NCBI GenBank assembly: GCA_024404025.1
Contig: JAKSQP010000015.1
Coordinates: 1-58,204 of the forward strand
Origin: Clostridia bacterium
GTDB taxonomy: Bacteria > Bacillota > Clostridia > Oscillospirales > Acutalibacteraceae
Length of the DNA: 58,204 nucleotides
Direction of reading: 5' to 3'
Under the pieces are notes generated by a model that was not told where the DNA came from, searched no databases, and was given only the letters and a program-made list of their open reading frames with translations. Position 1 is the stretch's first letter. The number at the start of each line of letters is the position of its first letter. This document shows positions 27,840 to 36,640 of the stretch, piece after piece. A program made the position numbers and the translations under genes.

Positions 27840-28430
27840 ATGGATCTGTATGTTACCGGAGCTATGATAAAAAGGCTTCGTGAGGAAAGAAAAATGACGC
27901 AGAATCAGCTTGCGGAAAAGCTGAATATAAGCGATAAAACGGTTTCAAAATGGGAAAATGCAAAGGGTTATCCTGATATTTCTCTTATTGAGCCGATTGC
28001 CGAAGCTCTCGGAATATCGGTCATGGAGCTGCTTTCGGGAAACGATATTATCAACGCAAACATTTCGTCAAATATGCTCCGCACAAAATGGTATGTCTGC
28101 CCGATATGCGGCAATGTCGTCCACTCCGTCGGCGAAGCAATGATAAGCTGCCACGGAATCGCTCTTCCCCCTCTTTCCGCCGAAGAGACCGATGAATCTC
28201 ATCAGATAAGCATTGAGCAGGTTGAAGACGAATACTATATCGAAATAAATCACGATATGACAAAGGATCATTATATTTCATTCATCGCTGCTCTTTCCGA
28301 CAACTGCGTTCAGCTTGTTAAGCTCTATCCCGAAGGCAGCGCAGAAGCAAGATTCAAAATGAACAGAATCAGAGAGTTGTTTTTTTACTGCAACAAAGAC
28401 GGTGCTTACAGAACGAGAATAAAGAAATAA
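27840..28430 (+). CDS. XRE-family regulator fused to a desulfoferrodoxin/superoxide reductase-like domain
   Basis: A 196-residue protein. Residues 7-65 form an XRE helix-turn-helix (MTQNQLAEKLNISDKTVSKW). Residues 84-196 align by eye with two-iron superoxide reductase: CPICGNVV (Cys87, Cys90) matches the desulforedoxin knuckle, and ISCHG retains one of the two following cysteines (Cys104). Then come His121, the HDMTKDH pair His138/His144 (compare HPMEEKH), and FYCNKDG with Cys184. The last His ligand of the catalytic iron is replaced by Asp187. A superoxide- or redox-sensing repressor is a reasonable inference; enzymatic activity is doubtful. GGAGATGATT precedes the ATG. It is a single gene between a promoter and a terminator. 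Confidence 0.82.
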   Translation: MDLYVTGAMIKRLREERKMTQNQLAEKLNISDKTVSKWENAKGYPDISLIEPIAEALGISVMELLSGNDIINANISSNMLRTKWYVCPICGNVVHSVGEAMISCHGIALPPLSAEETDESHQISIEQVEDEYYIEINHDMTKDHYISFIAALSDNCVQLVKLYPEGSAEARFKMNRIRELFFYCNKDGAYRTRIKK

Positions 28431-28432
28431 CA

Positions 28433-28471
28433 AATACTGCCGCATCCGAAAAGGTGCAGCAGTATTTTTTT
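28433..28471. terminator. Terminator shared by the XRE gene and the convergent transglutaminase gene
   Basis: AATACTGC / GCAGTATT (8 bp with extra inner pairing) followed on the plus strand by a seven-T run. It overlaps the stop codon of the convergent transglutaminase gene by 2 nt; the minus-strand tail (TTTG) is weak. Confidence 0.8.
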
Positions 28472-30932
28472 ACCACATAATATCCACAAAATAATATCTG
28501 AATTTTTCAAAAATGCTCATTTCGGAAATTATCGCTCGGCGGAGATCATTGAGCTTTTCAGGCAGAGCTGTTTCATCCGGGATCTCTTTTCCGAAAAGCG
28601 CTTTTTCAAGCTCTGCACAGAACGATTCTTTCAATATGCCCTCTTTACGCAGAATATCAAAAAAATCATTATATGAAAGATTTCCGGGCTTTCTTCCGTG
28701 GAGATAGAAATAAACTTCATACGCCCGTCTGTAACCGGCATTGATCCTGCATTTAACGGTTTTTTCGCTCAACCTGTGATTTTTTATCACCTTAAAAATC
28801 ATTCTCGTAAAATAAAGCAGAATCAGAAATCCGGCTGCGGAAACAACAAGCATTTTCAGATTGAATTCCGTTTTCTCTCTGTTGATTTTTCTGACCGCCT
28901 GCGCAAGGCTCTGCGATTCATCGGAAAGATTCAGCGCATTCGAGCCGCTGAAAAGCCTTGCAAAGAATCCCTGCTCTCCGTCATCGGCGGGAGCTGCAAC
29001 CGTCACCTCAACGGGAACCCATCCGAGTCCGTCCGAATATATTTCGACCCAGGCATGGCCGTTATCATCGGCAAGCTCAAGCTCAACGACCTTTTTGCCG
29101 TGAGAAAGCGGAGATTCGATCCAATCGTTAACATTCTCCTCTTCAAGCTCCTTTGCTCCGAAGAAATCCGTTGTGTCGATAACATAGCCCTCGGCATATC
29201 TCGCCGGAATTCCGAGATACCTGAAAATCAGCGCTGCGGCTGATGCAAAATGCTGGCAGTAGCCCTTCTGATTTGCAAGAATGAAATAATTGATATAATC
29301 CTCGCCATAAGGCACTTTACCGGGGCGGAGGGTATATTCAAAATCATCCTGCAGAGCATTGATGACCTTATTTATCGCATCCTTATCCCCTGCTTTGATT
29401 CCATAGGTTTCGCAGAATTTTCTGACCGCCTCAATATTTCTTTCGGGAATTTCAAGAGCTTCGGAATATGCCTTTTCTCTCATTGATTTTTCTGTTTCGG
29501 TCAGCTCGGCTCTTCTGCTTTCGTTTCTGATATTTTCAATCAGATTTTCATAATCTGCGTCTGCATCAAGAGTATAAACATCATAATACTGCGTTTCTTT
29601 GCTTGGCTCTGCGGTGTCAATTTCGCTTTCGCCGATATATTCATATCCGTCTGTCAGAGCGTAATACGGAACATTGAGCGGAAAAAGAAGCTGCGCCGAA
29701 TCAACGGTCTTAACTCCGATTCTGTGTCTGCTCTTCGACACGGATTTATTGTTTTCAAAATCATTTTTCAGCAGTTCTGCCGTAAAATTATATTTTTCTT
29801 TTGCGTTCCCGCCGTCATCTTCATTGAACCATTTCAGCCTTGCCGAATCATAGTGACAGCCGGCATAGCTTCTCAGATAAACTCTTTCAACATAATAATC
29901 GACCATCGTTACCTCAAGATCTGTTCTGCCGTCAAAGGTAATGTTGGAAATATTTGAAAGCTGGCCCGCCTCCGTTGCCCTCTTATCCGAAGAAAAAAGA
30001 GCGTTCACGCCGTATGAAAGAAAATTCTTAACAACTCTTTCGCTGCTTGTTTTGACTGAATCCGTCGGAAGCGAAAGCTCAAAGGTATCGGTCGGCATAA
30101 CCGCAAAAAGGAGACCCGAAACGGTTATGATGAACGCAAGCCACACAAGCGCAACATTGGCGCTGTTTTTTGAATCGGTAACAAAGCCGAAGCTGTGTCT
30201 GTTTTTCCGAACGGATGCCGTGCTTACATATTTCCGCGTCAGTCCGTCGTAAGAGCCCGAAAATCTGATTGCGGCAACAAGCATCCAGCTTGTCAGCACG
30301 CAGAACATTGAAAGCTTTGAGGTTTCAAAATTAAAATACATTCCGAGCTGAACTATCGGGAATGTCAGAGCAAAAAGCATAAACAGATTCATCCGCTCCG
30401 AAATGAAGATATTGAGAAAAATCATCAACACGGCTGCAAAAACGCATATTGCGACCGACATCGCAACATATTCGTCATCAAAAAGCACGGGGAATTCACG
30501 CAGGAAAGGCAATCCTTCTTTTCTGTCGATATATTTAAGGCAGTTGTTTCGCAGCGCACATATTCCGCTGTTGATAACAACATAATATCTCGTTGATGAA
30601 ATCAGTATTCCGAGAAAAATGCCGATATATGTGATGACCTTTGCCCTGAAGCTGACATACATAAATGAAAGCAAAAACGAAAAAACGATGCAGGTAACCG
30701 TCATCGGAACAATGCTCATTTCAAGCTCAAAGGCGGTCACAAAGCAGTTCAGCGAGCCGAATGCGGCGCAGAAAAGAGCTATCGCATTAACGATATATTT
30801 CATAAACGGAAACGAATCGTTTTCCGCCGAGAGAGAGGAAGAAAAGAATATACCGGTTTCAGCCGCAAGCGCTTCTTCATAGCGCTGCAGCTTAAGCTCT
30901 CTTTTCTTTTTCATTCTCTCCGTCAGAGACAT
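28470..30932 (-). CDS. Membrane transglutaminase-like protein (TgpA-like)
   Basis: An 820-residue membrane protein. The N-terminal third contains about seven hydrophobic segments (roughly 44-275), followed by a large extracytoplasmic region with a transglutaminase-like cysteine-peptidase-fold domain: GYCQHFASAAAL (Cys559), NGHAWVEIY (His626) and GWVPVEVT, with Glu642 where many relatives have Asp. A further membrane helix (about 688-706) and a C-terminal cytoplasmic tail follow. It is the last gene of the moxR operon and overlaps the DUF58 gene by 10 nt. Relatives are linked to envelope or extracellular protein processing; the substrate is unknown. Confidence 0.87.
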   Translation of the reverse strand: MSLTERMKKKRELKLQRYEEALAAETGIFFSSSLSAENDSFPFMKYIVNAIALFCAAFGSLNCFVTAFELEMSIVPMTVTCIVFSFLLSFMYVSFRAKVITYIGIFLGILISSTRYYVVINSGICALRNNCLKYIDRKEGLPFLREFPVLFDDEYVAMSVAICVFAAVLMIFLNIFISERMNLFMLFALTFPIVQLGMYFNFETSKLSMFCVLTSWMLVAAIRFSGSYDGLTRKYVSTASVRKNRHSFGFVTDSKNSANVALVWLAFIITVSGLLFAVMPTDTFELSLPTDSVKTSSERVVKNFLSYGVNALFSSDKRATEAGQLSNISNITFDGRTDLEVTMVDYYVERVYLRSYAGCHYDSARLKWFNEDDGGNAKEKYNFTAELLKNDFENNKSVSKSRHRIGVKTVDSAQLLFPLNVPYYALTDGYEYIGESEIDTAEPSKETQYYDVYTLDADADYENLIENIRNESRRAELTETEKSMREKAYSEALEIPERNIEAVRKFCETYGIKAGDKDAINKVINALQDDFEYTLRPGKVPYGEDYINYFILANQKGYCQHFASAAALIFRYLGIPARYAEGYVIDTTDFFGAKELEEENVNDWIESPLSHGKKVVELELADDNGHAWVEIYSDGLGWVPVEVTVAAPADDGEQGFFARLFSGSNALNLSDESQSLAQAVRKINREKTEFNLKMLVVSAAGFLILLYFTRMIFKVIKNHRLSEKTVKCRINAGYRRAYEVYFYLHGRKPGNLSYNDFFDILRKEGILKESFCAELEKALFGKEIPDETALPEKLNDLRRAIISEMSIFEKFRYYFVDIMW

Positions 30933-31987
30933 ATTATCGTTACACGCTCCTTAAAAGTGCCGAGCTTCTTTGATTCATCATATCCGCCAAACGAGGGCGA
31001 AGTGAAATATACCGCCGCATCGGAGTTTCCTGCAATCCCTTTAAAATGCTCATAAGCCGGATAGCCCTCATAGCTTTTCATCAGATACATCTGATTGACG
31101 GCATCAATCAATCCGCTCTCCTCTTCAACATTTTCGCTGCGGAAAACTCCGGCTTCACAATCGTACCATCTGACGCTGAAGCGGATATCCATATCAATCA
31201 GCTTCGCTGCGGCAGACCAGAACGCCGTGAGCAGTTCATCAAGGAAGCCGACCTGATCGCTGTCTCTGCGAAGCTCAACAAGCAAAGAAAGCTGCTGATT
31301 GAAAACCTGCTCGAATTCCTTAACATAAAGTTCATCGTGCTTTGCGCTGATTTTCCAGTTGACCCTCTGCATTCTGTCGCCGGGGCGATATTCTCTGAAT
31401 TCTCTGACCTGCGTAACATCCTCAATGCTTTCGCCCGAATCGGTTTCGGAATCGTCACCGAGAGTCATAACCGAACCGATAACATTCATTATGATGTCCG
31501 ATTGATTCGGGATGACCGAAAGCGATGCTTCCGCCTGCCATTCTTTTTTAAATGTAAATAATCCGAGATAATCACGGATCAACATTTTTCTGCCTTCAAT
31601 TGAAATTCTGCCTGCGTAAACGGATTTTATTATCCATTCATATTTTTTCATTCCTCTGTGAAGCGGAAGCTTGATTTCCTGAATTTCATCATTCGGATAA
31701 AATCCGTTCTGCACCTTATATTCAAGCCTTACATCAGGCATCGGAAGAAAAGAGCCGTTTTCGATTCTGAACTCAACGGGAATATCATTATCCGGCCCTA
31801 TGGTTTCAAACGGAACAAAAAGCGATGCCTTTACCTTTGCGGCAACGCTTTTTGAAGCAAAAAAGCTGACTGCAGGCAGCAAACCGACCGCTATAAGAAG
31901 ATAAAGGAAGAAAAAGTTATGATAAAACAGAAACAGCGCAGTGCAGACTGCAAGCATTAACGCATACGCAATTCTGTTGATTACCAT
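30923..31987 (-). CDS. DUF58 domain protein
   Basis: A 354-residue protein with two N-terminal transmembrane segments (about 8-45) and the DUF58 signature VREFREYRPGDRMQRVNWK (near 190-215), a domain related to von Willebrand A modules. DUF58 proteins typically pair with MoxR AAA+ ATPases and transglutaminase proteins, as here, in presumed chaperone/assembly systems. It overlaps the transglutaminase gene and follows the fucosidase gene by 28 nt. Confidence 0.9.
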   Translation of the reverse strand: MVINRIAYALMLAVCTALFLFYHNFFFLYLLIAVGLLPAVSFFASKSVAAKVKASLFVPFETIGPDNDIPVEFRIENGSFLPMPDVRLEYKVQNGFYPNDEIQEIKLPLHRGMKKYEWIIKSVYAGRISIEGRKMLIRDYLGLFTFKKEWQAEASLSVIPNQSDIIMNVIGSVMTLGDDSETDSGESIEDVTQVREFREYRPGDRMQRVNWKISAKHDELYVKEFEQVFNQQLSLLVELRRDSDQVGFLDELLTAFWSAAAKLIDMDIRFSVRWYDCEAGVFRSENVEEESGLIDAVNQMYLMKSYEGYPAYEHFKGIAGNSDAAVYFTSPSFGGYDESKKLGTFKERVTIICL

Positions 31988-32015
31988 AACGATCTCTCCC
32001 TAAAAATTTTTTATC

Positions 32016-33305
32016 TTATTTTATTTCTCTTCTCATACCTTTATTGAGCTGCGGGAAATATGAAGCGAATCTGTATTCGGGGAATGAATCAAATTCAAAT
32101 TTGATCAGAGGCATTCCGAGAATCTTATCGGGATTTTCTTCGGGAAGATTTGAAAGAATGATTCTGTCGCCCTTCTTTTCAAAATCGATCGGAGTGCCGT
32201 CAATAAACGAAATCTTTTTCGGAGCGGTGAAAAATCCGCCGACTCCCATTTTTCCGTCAACCGGATGCCAGATTTTATTCCACATATAAACGGTGTTTCC
32301 CTTTGTTGAAGGCCTTGAAACGCCGTTTGCCTGGTTCTGATTGCCGCTTGTTTTCGTGAGCTTGCCGTAAACCGCTTCGCCGTTGACTTCGAGCCATTCG
32401 CCGATTTTTGCGAGAGGCTCTTTAACATCTTCGGGAACGGAGCCGTCCGGCTTCGGGCCGACATTCAGCAGAAGATTGCCGCAGCGCTCGCAGCATTTCT
32501 GGAGCATAACGGCGATTCTCTGAGCGGTATAGCTGAACGGAATGACCTGGGTTTCATCAAGATATCCCCAGCTTACATCATTGAATGTCATGCAAGCTTC
32601 CCAGTCACGCTCTTCCGCAACGATTTCACCCTCGGGAGTTCCGAAATCTTCATCAAGACGGCTTCTGTTGTTGATAATGATATGCGGCTGGATCGAGCGC
32701 AGAAACTGGTTTCTTTCAAGGGAATCCCAGCCCTCCCAGGTTTCCATCGGAGCAGGAACATCATACCAGAGAATATCAATTTTTCCGTAGTTTGTGAGAA
32801 GCTCTTCGTTGAGGTCTCTGATATATTTAGTGAATCTTGCTCTGGCTTCGGTATCATAAGCGCAGATTCCGCCGTCGGGATGATGCCAGTCCATAAGGGA
32901 GGTATAGAATCCTATTTTAAGACCGAATTCACGGCAGGCATCAACAAATTCACGAACAATATCTCTGTGAGGGCCGTAATTGACCGAGTTATAAGGATTG
33001 ACCTTTGAATCCCAGAGGCTGAAGCCTTCGTGATGCCTTGTTGTGAGCACCATATATTTGCAGCCTGCTTTTTTGGCAAGAGCCGCCCATTCACGGCAGC
33101 ATCCCTCTTTGGGGCTGAATGTATCTGCGAGCTTTTCATATTCTTCAACGGGAATATTTTCGCACGCCATCGCCCATTCGTTTCTGCCGAGCTGCGCATA
33201 AAGTCCGTAATGGATGAACATTCCGAAACGTGCCTCACGCCACCATTCCATTCTTTCATCTCTTGTTTCGGCAATCTGTTTTTCATATTCGGGTTTTGAA
33301 AGCAT
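32016..33305 (-). CDS. Alpha-L-fucosidase, GH29 family
   Basis: A 429-residue glycosidase. RFGMFIHYGLYA (27-38), TTRHHEGFSLWDS (88-100) and DILWYD (177-182) mark a GH29 barrel, with Asp182 in the usual nucleophile position; GNLLLNVGP closes the barrel and a short C-terminal beta domain follows. No signal peptide is seen, so it likely acts in the cytoplasm on imported fucosylated sugars. AAAGGAG lies 8 nt before the ATG. Its position inside a MoxR-DUF58-transglutaminase operon is unexpected. Linkage preference (1,2 versus 1,3/1,4) cannot be assigned. Confidence 0.92.
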   Translation of the reverse strand: MLSKPEYEKQIAETRDERMEWWREARFGMFIHYGLYAQLGRNEWAMACENIPVEEYEKLADTFSPKEGCCREWAALAKKAGCKYMVLTTRHHEGFSLWDSKVNPYNSVNYGPHRDIVREFVDACREFGLKIGFYTSLMDWHHPDGGICAYDTEARARFTKYIRDLNEELLTNYGKIDILWYDVPAPMETWEGWDSLERNQFLRSIQPHIIINNRSRLDEDFGTPEGEIVAEERDWEACMTFNDVSWGYLDETQVIPFSYTAQRIAVMLQKCCERCGNLLLNVGPKPDGSVPEDVKEPLAKIGEWLEVNGEAVYGKLTKTSGNQNQANGVSRPSTKGNTVYMWNKIWHPVDGKMGVGGFFTAPKKISFIDGTPIDFEKKGDRIILSNLPEENPDKILGMPLIKFEFDSFPEYRFASYFPQLNKGMRREIK

Positions 33306-33323
33306 AATAAAACTCCTTTAAAT

Positions 33324-34166
33324 TTATTTATTCAGAAATTCTCTGATTTTTCCGGCTTCTTCATAACCGCTTCTGTAAAGCGCATCAATGCTTTCGGGGG
33401 TTTTCTTCAGAGTGCCCACATTGCAGCAGTCACGAGGCGCAACAATAAGGCATTTCCCTTCCTTCTGCAATTGCATTGCTTTCTGAAGCGACGAATTATA
33501 ATTATCTATTCTGCTTTGAAGCTTCTCTGCCAAGGCAGGATTTTTCTTTTTGAGAACTTTTGCTCCGCCTGCATCAACCTTTGAACTTTTTCGCATTTCC
33601 TCCGGCTTTGAGATAACGAGAACTATTTTATCGCATCCGAGTTCAAGCGCTCTGTCAATCGGGACCGGGTCGCTGATGCCGCCGTCATAATATGTATGTC
33701 CGTTTTTTAAAACCGGCTTGCAAACAAACGGGATCGCACACGATGCCTTAAGGCACCAGAAATCATCCTGAATAACATCGTCTGTGTGAAGATACACAGG
33801 CGAGGCAGTTTCACCGTCTGTTGCAACAAGCTCCATAATGCCTTTATATTTCTTCGCATTTTCAAAATTCAGCGGATCTTCGCCGTCTGAATTTGTAATT
33901 GCTGAATAGATATAATCCAGGCTGATATATTCACCGTTTTTTATAAGATTATAAAGGCTCATATACTGCTTTCTGAAAGCATAATCATGGTAAAAACGGT
34001 ATAATCTGCCTTTCTGACCTGCAAGATAGGTGATAACATTTGCGCTGCCTGCGGAAACGCCGATGCAGCAGTCAAACATTATTTTTTCATCAAGCAGCCG
34101 TTCAAAAACTCCTGCGCCGAAAACGCCTCTGTTTCCGCCGCCCGTGTCAATAATACAATTCATCAT
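33324..34166 (-). CDS. Patatin-like phospholipase family protein
   Basis: A 280-residue protein of the bacterial patatin/RssA-YjjU type, probably a cytoplasmic lipid acyl hydrolase. The oxyanion loop is GGGNRGVFGAG (9-19), the nucleophile elbow GVSAGS has Ser38, and the catalytic Asp lies in YYDGGISDPVP. The Ser-Asp dyad is intact. Two adjacent ATGs are possible (34166 or 34163). It starts one base after the moxR stop, so it is co-translated with moxR; fucosidase follows after about 18 nt. Confidence 0.9.
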   Translation of the reverse strand: MMNCIIDTGGGNRGVFGAGVFERLLDEKIMFDCCIGVSAGSANVITYLAGQKGRLYRFYHDYAFRKQYMSLYNLIKNGEYISLDYIYSAITNSDGEDPLNFENAKKYKGIMELVATDGETASPVYLHTDDVIQDDFWCLKASCAIPFVCKPVLKNGHTYYDGGISDPVPIDRALELGCDKIVLVISKPEEMRKSSKVDAGGAKVLKKKNPALAEKLQSRIDNYNSSLQKAMQLQKEGKCLIVAPRDCCNVGTLKKTPESIDALYRSGYEEAGKIREFLNK

Positions 34167-34167
34167 T

Positions 34168-35106
34168 TTATTTTACTGACGGCATTTTAACCGATGCGGT
34201 TATCTCTTTTATTATTTCTTCTTCTGTTCTGCCTGCCGCCTTTGCTTTTGCCGAAAGAGTTACTCTGTGGGATGAAACCATCGGCATAACGGCAATGATA
34301 TCCTCCGGGATAACATAATCTCTGCCGCTCATATATGCGCCGGCCCTCGCCATCCGGAGAAGCGATTTTCCGCCTCTGGGGCTGACTCCGCTGCGAAGCC
34401 ATTCGGAGCTTCTCGTTGCAAGCATAAGCTCGGCGATATAATCATAAATCGAATCATCAACATGAAGCTCATTTATGATATTCTGCATTTCAATAAGCTC
34501 ATCAAGGTCAACTGCTCTTTTTATCTGCTCCATTGCATTGCGGTTTTCGCCTTTGAGAATCATAGCCTCGCTCTTTATGTCCGGATATCCCATCGAAAGC
34601 CTGACGGTAAAGCGGTCAAGCTGCGATTCGGGAAGCTTCTGCGTGCCTGCGGAGCCGAGAGGATTCTGCGTTGCAATAACAAAAAACGGAACGGGCAGAT
34701 CGTGGGTCACTCCGTCAACGGTGACCTTTCCCTCTTCCATAACCTCAAGCAGGGCAGACTGCGTTTTCGGAGATGTTCTGTTGATTTCATCTGCGAGGAA
34801 AAGGTTGCACATAACCGCTCCCTCTCTGTATTCAAATTCCTCCGTGCGCTTATTATACATTGAAAATCCCGTAACATCCGCCGGCAGAGCATCGGGTGTA
34901 AACTGCATTCTGCGGTAATCAAGCGAAAGAGTTTTTGAAAACGCAAGAGCAAGAGTAGTTTTGCCGACTCCGGGAATATCTTCAAGCAGAACATGGCCGC
35001 CCGCAAGAACGGTCATCAGAATGGCATCAATAACTTCATCCTTGCCGATGATAACCTTTTTTATTTCGTTTTTAACATTTTCAAGCTTGATCCTCATATT
35101 TTCCAT
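34168..35106 (-). CDS. MoxR-family AAA+ ATPase
   Basis: A 312-residue AAA+ chaperone. Walker A GVGKTTLA (46-53), Walker B LFLADEINRT, sensor 1 FFVIATQNP, the arginine-finger segment LDRF, and a C-terminal lid with RGGKSLLRMARAGA are present. MoxR proteins assemble or activate partner proteins, usually with DUF58/VWA proteins encoded nearby. AAAGGCGG precedes the ATG by about 8 nt; a second ATG four codons in (35097) is possible. It is the first gene of the five-gene unit driven from 35143-35170. Confidence 0.93.
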   Translation of the reverse strand: MENMRIKLENVKNEIKKVIIGKDEVIDAILMTVLAGGHVLLEDIPGVGKTTLALAFSKTLSLDYRRMQFTPDALPADVTGFSMYNKRTEEFEYREGAVMCNLFLADEINRTSPKTQSALLEVMEEGKVTVDGVTHDLPVPFFVIATQNPLGSAGTQKLPESQLDRFTVRLSMGYPDIKSEAMILKGENRNAMEQIKRAVDLDELIEMQNIINELHVDDSIYDYIAELMLATRSSEWLRSGVSPRGGKSLLRMARAGAYMSGRDYVIPEDIIAVMPMVSSHRVTLSAKAKAAGRTEEEIIKEITASVKMPSVK

Positions 35107-35142
35107 AAGCTTACCGCCTTTTCAAACAGTATTACAACTTTT

Positions 35143-35170
35143 ATTATATATTAAAAAAATTTAAATTCAA
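35143..35170 (-). promoter_or_regulatory. Promoter of the moxR operon
   Basis: The minus strand has TTGAAT (35165-35170), 16 nt, TATAAT (35143-35148), embedded in AT-rich DNA just past the argH terminator. Confidence 0.7.
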
Positions 35171-35195
35171 AGAGATATTTGAAATTTTTCAAAAA

Positions 35196-35267
35196 GTTAA
35201 AAAAGCGGACACAGAAAGGAAGCACTTCATAAACCGGTTTGCGAAGTGCCGCCCAAGCGTCCGCTTT
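35196..35267 (-). terminator. Composite terminator of argH
   Basis: The outer stem AAGCGGAC / GTCCGCTT encloses an inner hairpin GCACTTC / GAAGTGC with unpaired arms; the minus strand continues TTTTTAAC. This is an unusually large structure for a terminator. Confidence 0.75.
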
Positions 35268-35272
35268 TGAGA

Positions 35273-36580
35273 TTACATTCCTCTGCGCTTAACGCAGTTT
35301 TCCAGATTGATTGCTTCGTAAACACCCTCGTCGAAAAGCTCGCAGATGTTTTTATATTCCGAAATTTCAAGCGTTTCGAGAGTTTTGCCCGTCTTTATGC
35401 AGAGAGCAACAAGCTCGCCGGTTGCCTTATAAGCATCCCTGAACGGCAGTCCCTTTGAAACAAGAAAATCTGCGCAGTCCGTTGCGTTGATAAAGCCGCC
35501 TGCTGCCGCTTTTCTCATATTTTCGGGAATGACCTTCATCGTGTCTATCATCGGTACGAGAGTAGTCAGGCAGATTTTAACCGTATCGAATGCATCAAAA
35601 ATCGCATCCTTGTCTTCCTGCATATCCTTATTATAAGCAAGGGGAAGTCCTTTCAAAACTGTGAGAAGAGTCATAAGATCGCCGAAAACTCTTCCGCTCT
35701 TGCCTCTGACAAGCTCTGCAATGTCGGGATTTTTCTTCTGCGGCATAATGCTTGAACCGGTTGAAAAAGCATCGTCAAGCTCAACGAATTTGAATTCCCA
35801 CGAACACCAAAGGATGATTTCTTCGCACATTCTCGAAAGATGCACCATAACAAGTGAAAGAGCCGATGCAAGCTCAACGCAGAAATCTCTGTCGGCAACG
35901 CCGTCAAGAGTGCTTTTTGTGAACGAATCAAAGCCGAGAAGCGAAGCGGTCATTGCCCGGTCAATGGGATAGGTCGTGCCTGCAAGTGCGCCGCTGCCGA
36001 GAGGAGAAGAATTCATCCTCCTCTTTGCATCCTCAACCCTGCCGAGATCTCTTTTCAGCATTTCAACATAAGCTGAAAGATGAGCTTTGAAGGTTATAGG
36101 CTGTGCCCTCTGAAGATGGGTATAGCCTGGCATGATTGCGTGAGCATTCTCCTCGCCCTTCTTTTCAAGCGAATTGATAAGTTCTTTGATAAGCTTGAGA
36201 GTTTCATCGCATTCATCACGCAGATAAAGGCGAACATCAAGAGCAACCTGGTCATTTCTGCTTCTTCCGGTGTGAAGACGCTTACCCACATCGCCTAAAC
36301 GCTCTGTCAGAGTCTGCTCAACGAAGGTATGAATATCCTCGGCATTCGGATCTATTATTATTGTTCCGTCTGCAATTTCTTCCTTGATTTTTGCAAGCTC
36401 TGCTGCAATTGCGGCGCCGTCATCGGCAGAAATGATGCCTTGAGCGGCAAGCATCGTAACATGAGCAATGCTTCCGTTTATATCCTGCGCATACATTCTT
36501 GAATCGGTTGCGATCGAAGAATTGAAATCGTTAGTTTTTTTGTCAACTTCCTTTGAAAAGCGACCTGCCCAAAGTTTCAT
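35273..36580 (-). CDS. argH: Argininosuccinate lyase
   Basis: A 435-residue fumarase/aspartase-superfamily enzyme releasing arginine and fumarate from argininosuccinate, the last step of arginine synthesis. KLWAGRFSK opens the protein, HTGRSRNDQVALD (99-111) and GYTHLQRAQP follow, and the signature loop GSSIMPQKKNPD holds the catalytic Ser. The C terminus is slightly shorter than the common ~460-residue forms. AAGGAG precedes the ATG. It is downstream of argG, separated by a 60-nt gap with a strong hairpin, and presumably co-transcribed. Confidence 0.98.
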   Translation of the reverse strand: MKLWAGRFSKEVDKKTNDFNSSIATDSRMYAQDINGSIAHVTMLAAQGIISADDGAAIAAELAKIKEEIADGTIIIDPNAEDIHTFVEQTLTERLGDVGKRLHTGRSRNDQVALDVRLYLRDECDETLKLIKELINSLEKKGEENAHAIMPGYTHLQRAQPITFKAHLSAYVEMLKRDLGRVEDAKRRMNSSPLGSGALAGTTYPIDRAMTASLLGFDSFTKSTLDGVADRDFCVELASALSLVMVHLSRMCEEIILWCSWEFKFVELDDAFSTGSSIMPQKKNPDIAELVRGKSGRVFGDLMTLLTVLKGLPLAYNKDMQEDKDAIFDAFDTVKICLTTLVPMIDTMKVIPENMRKAAAGGFINATDCADFLVSKGLPFRDAYKATGELVALCIKTGKTLETLEISEYKNICELFDEGVYEAINLENCVKRRGM

Positions 36581-36600
36581 AATAACTCCTTATAACGCCA

Positions 36601-36628
36601 ATAAAGGGCGAAAGCCTTCGCCCTTTAT
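36601..36628 (-). repeat. Perfect 12-bp hairpin between argG and argH
   Basis: ATAAAGGGCGAA / TTCGCCCTTTAT around a 4-nt loop. The minus strand continues TGGCGTTAT without a further U tract, although the stem itself ends in TTTAT. It may give partial termination or protect the argG message from 3' decay. Confidence 0.6.
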
Positions 36629-36640
36629 ACGGTATTCTGA

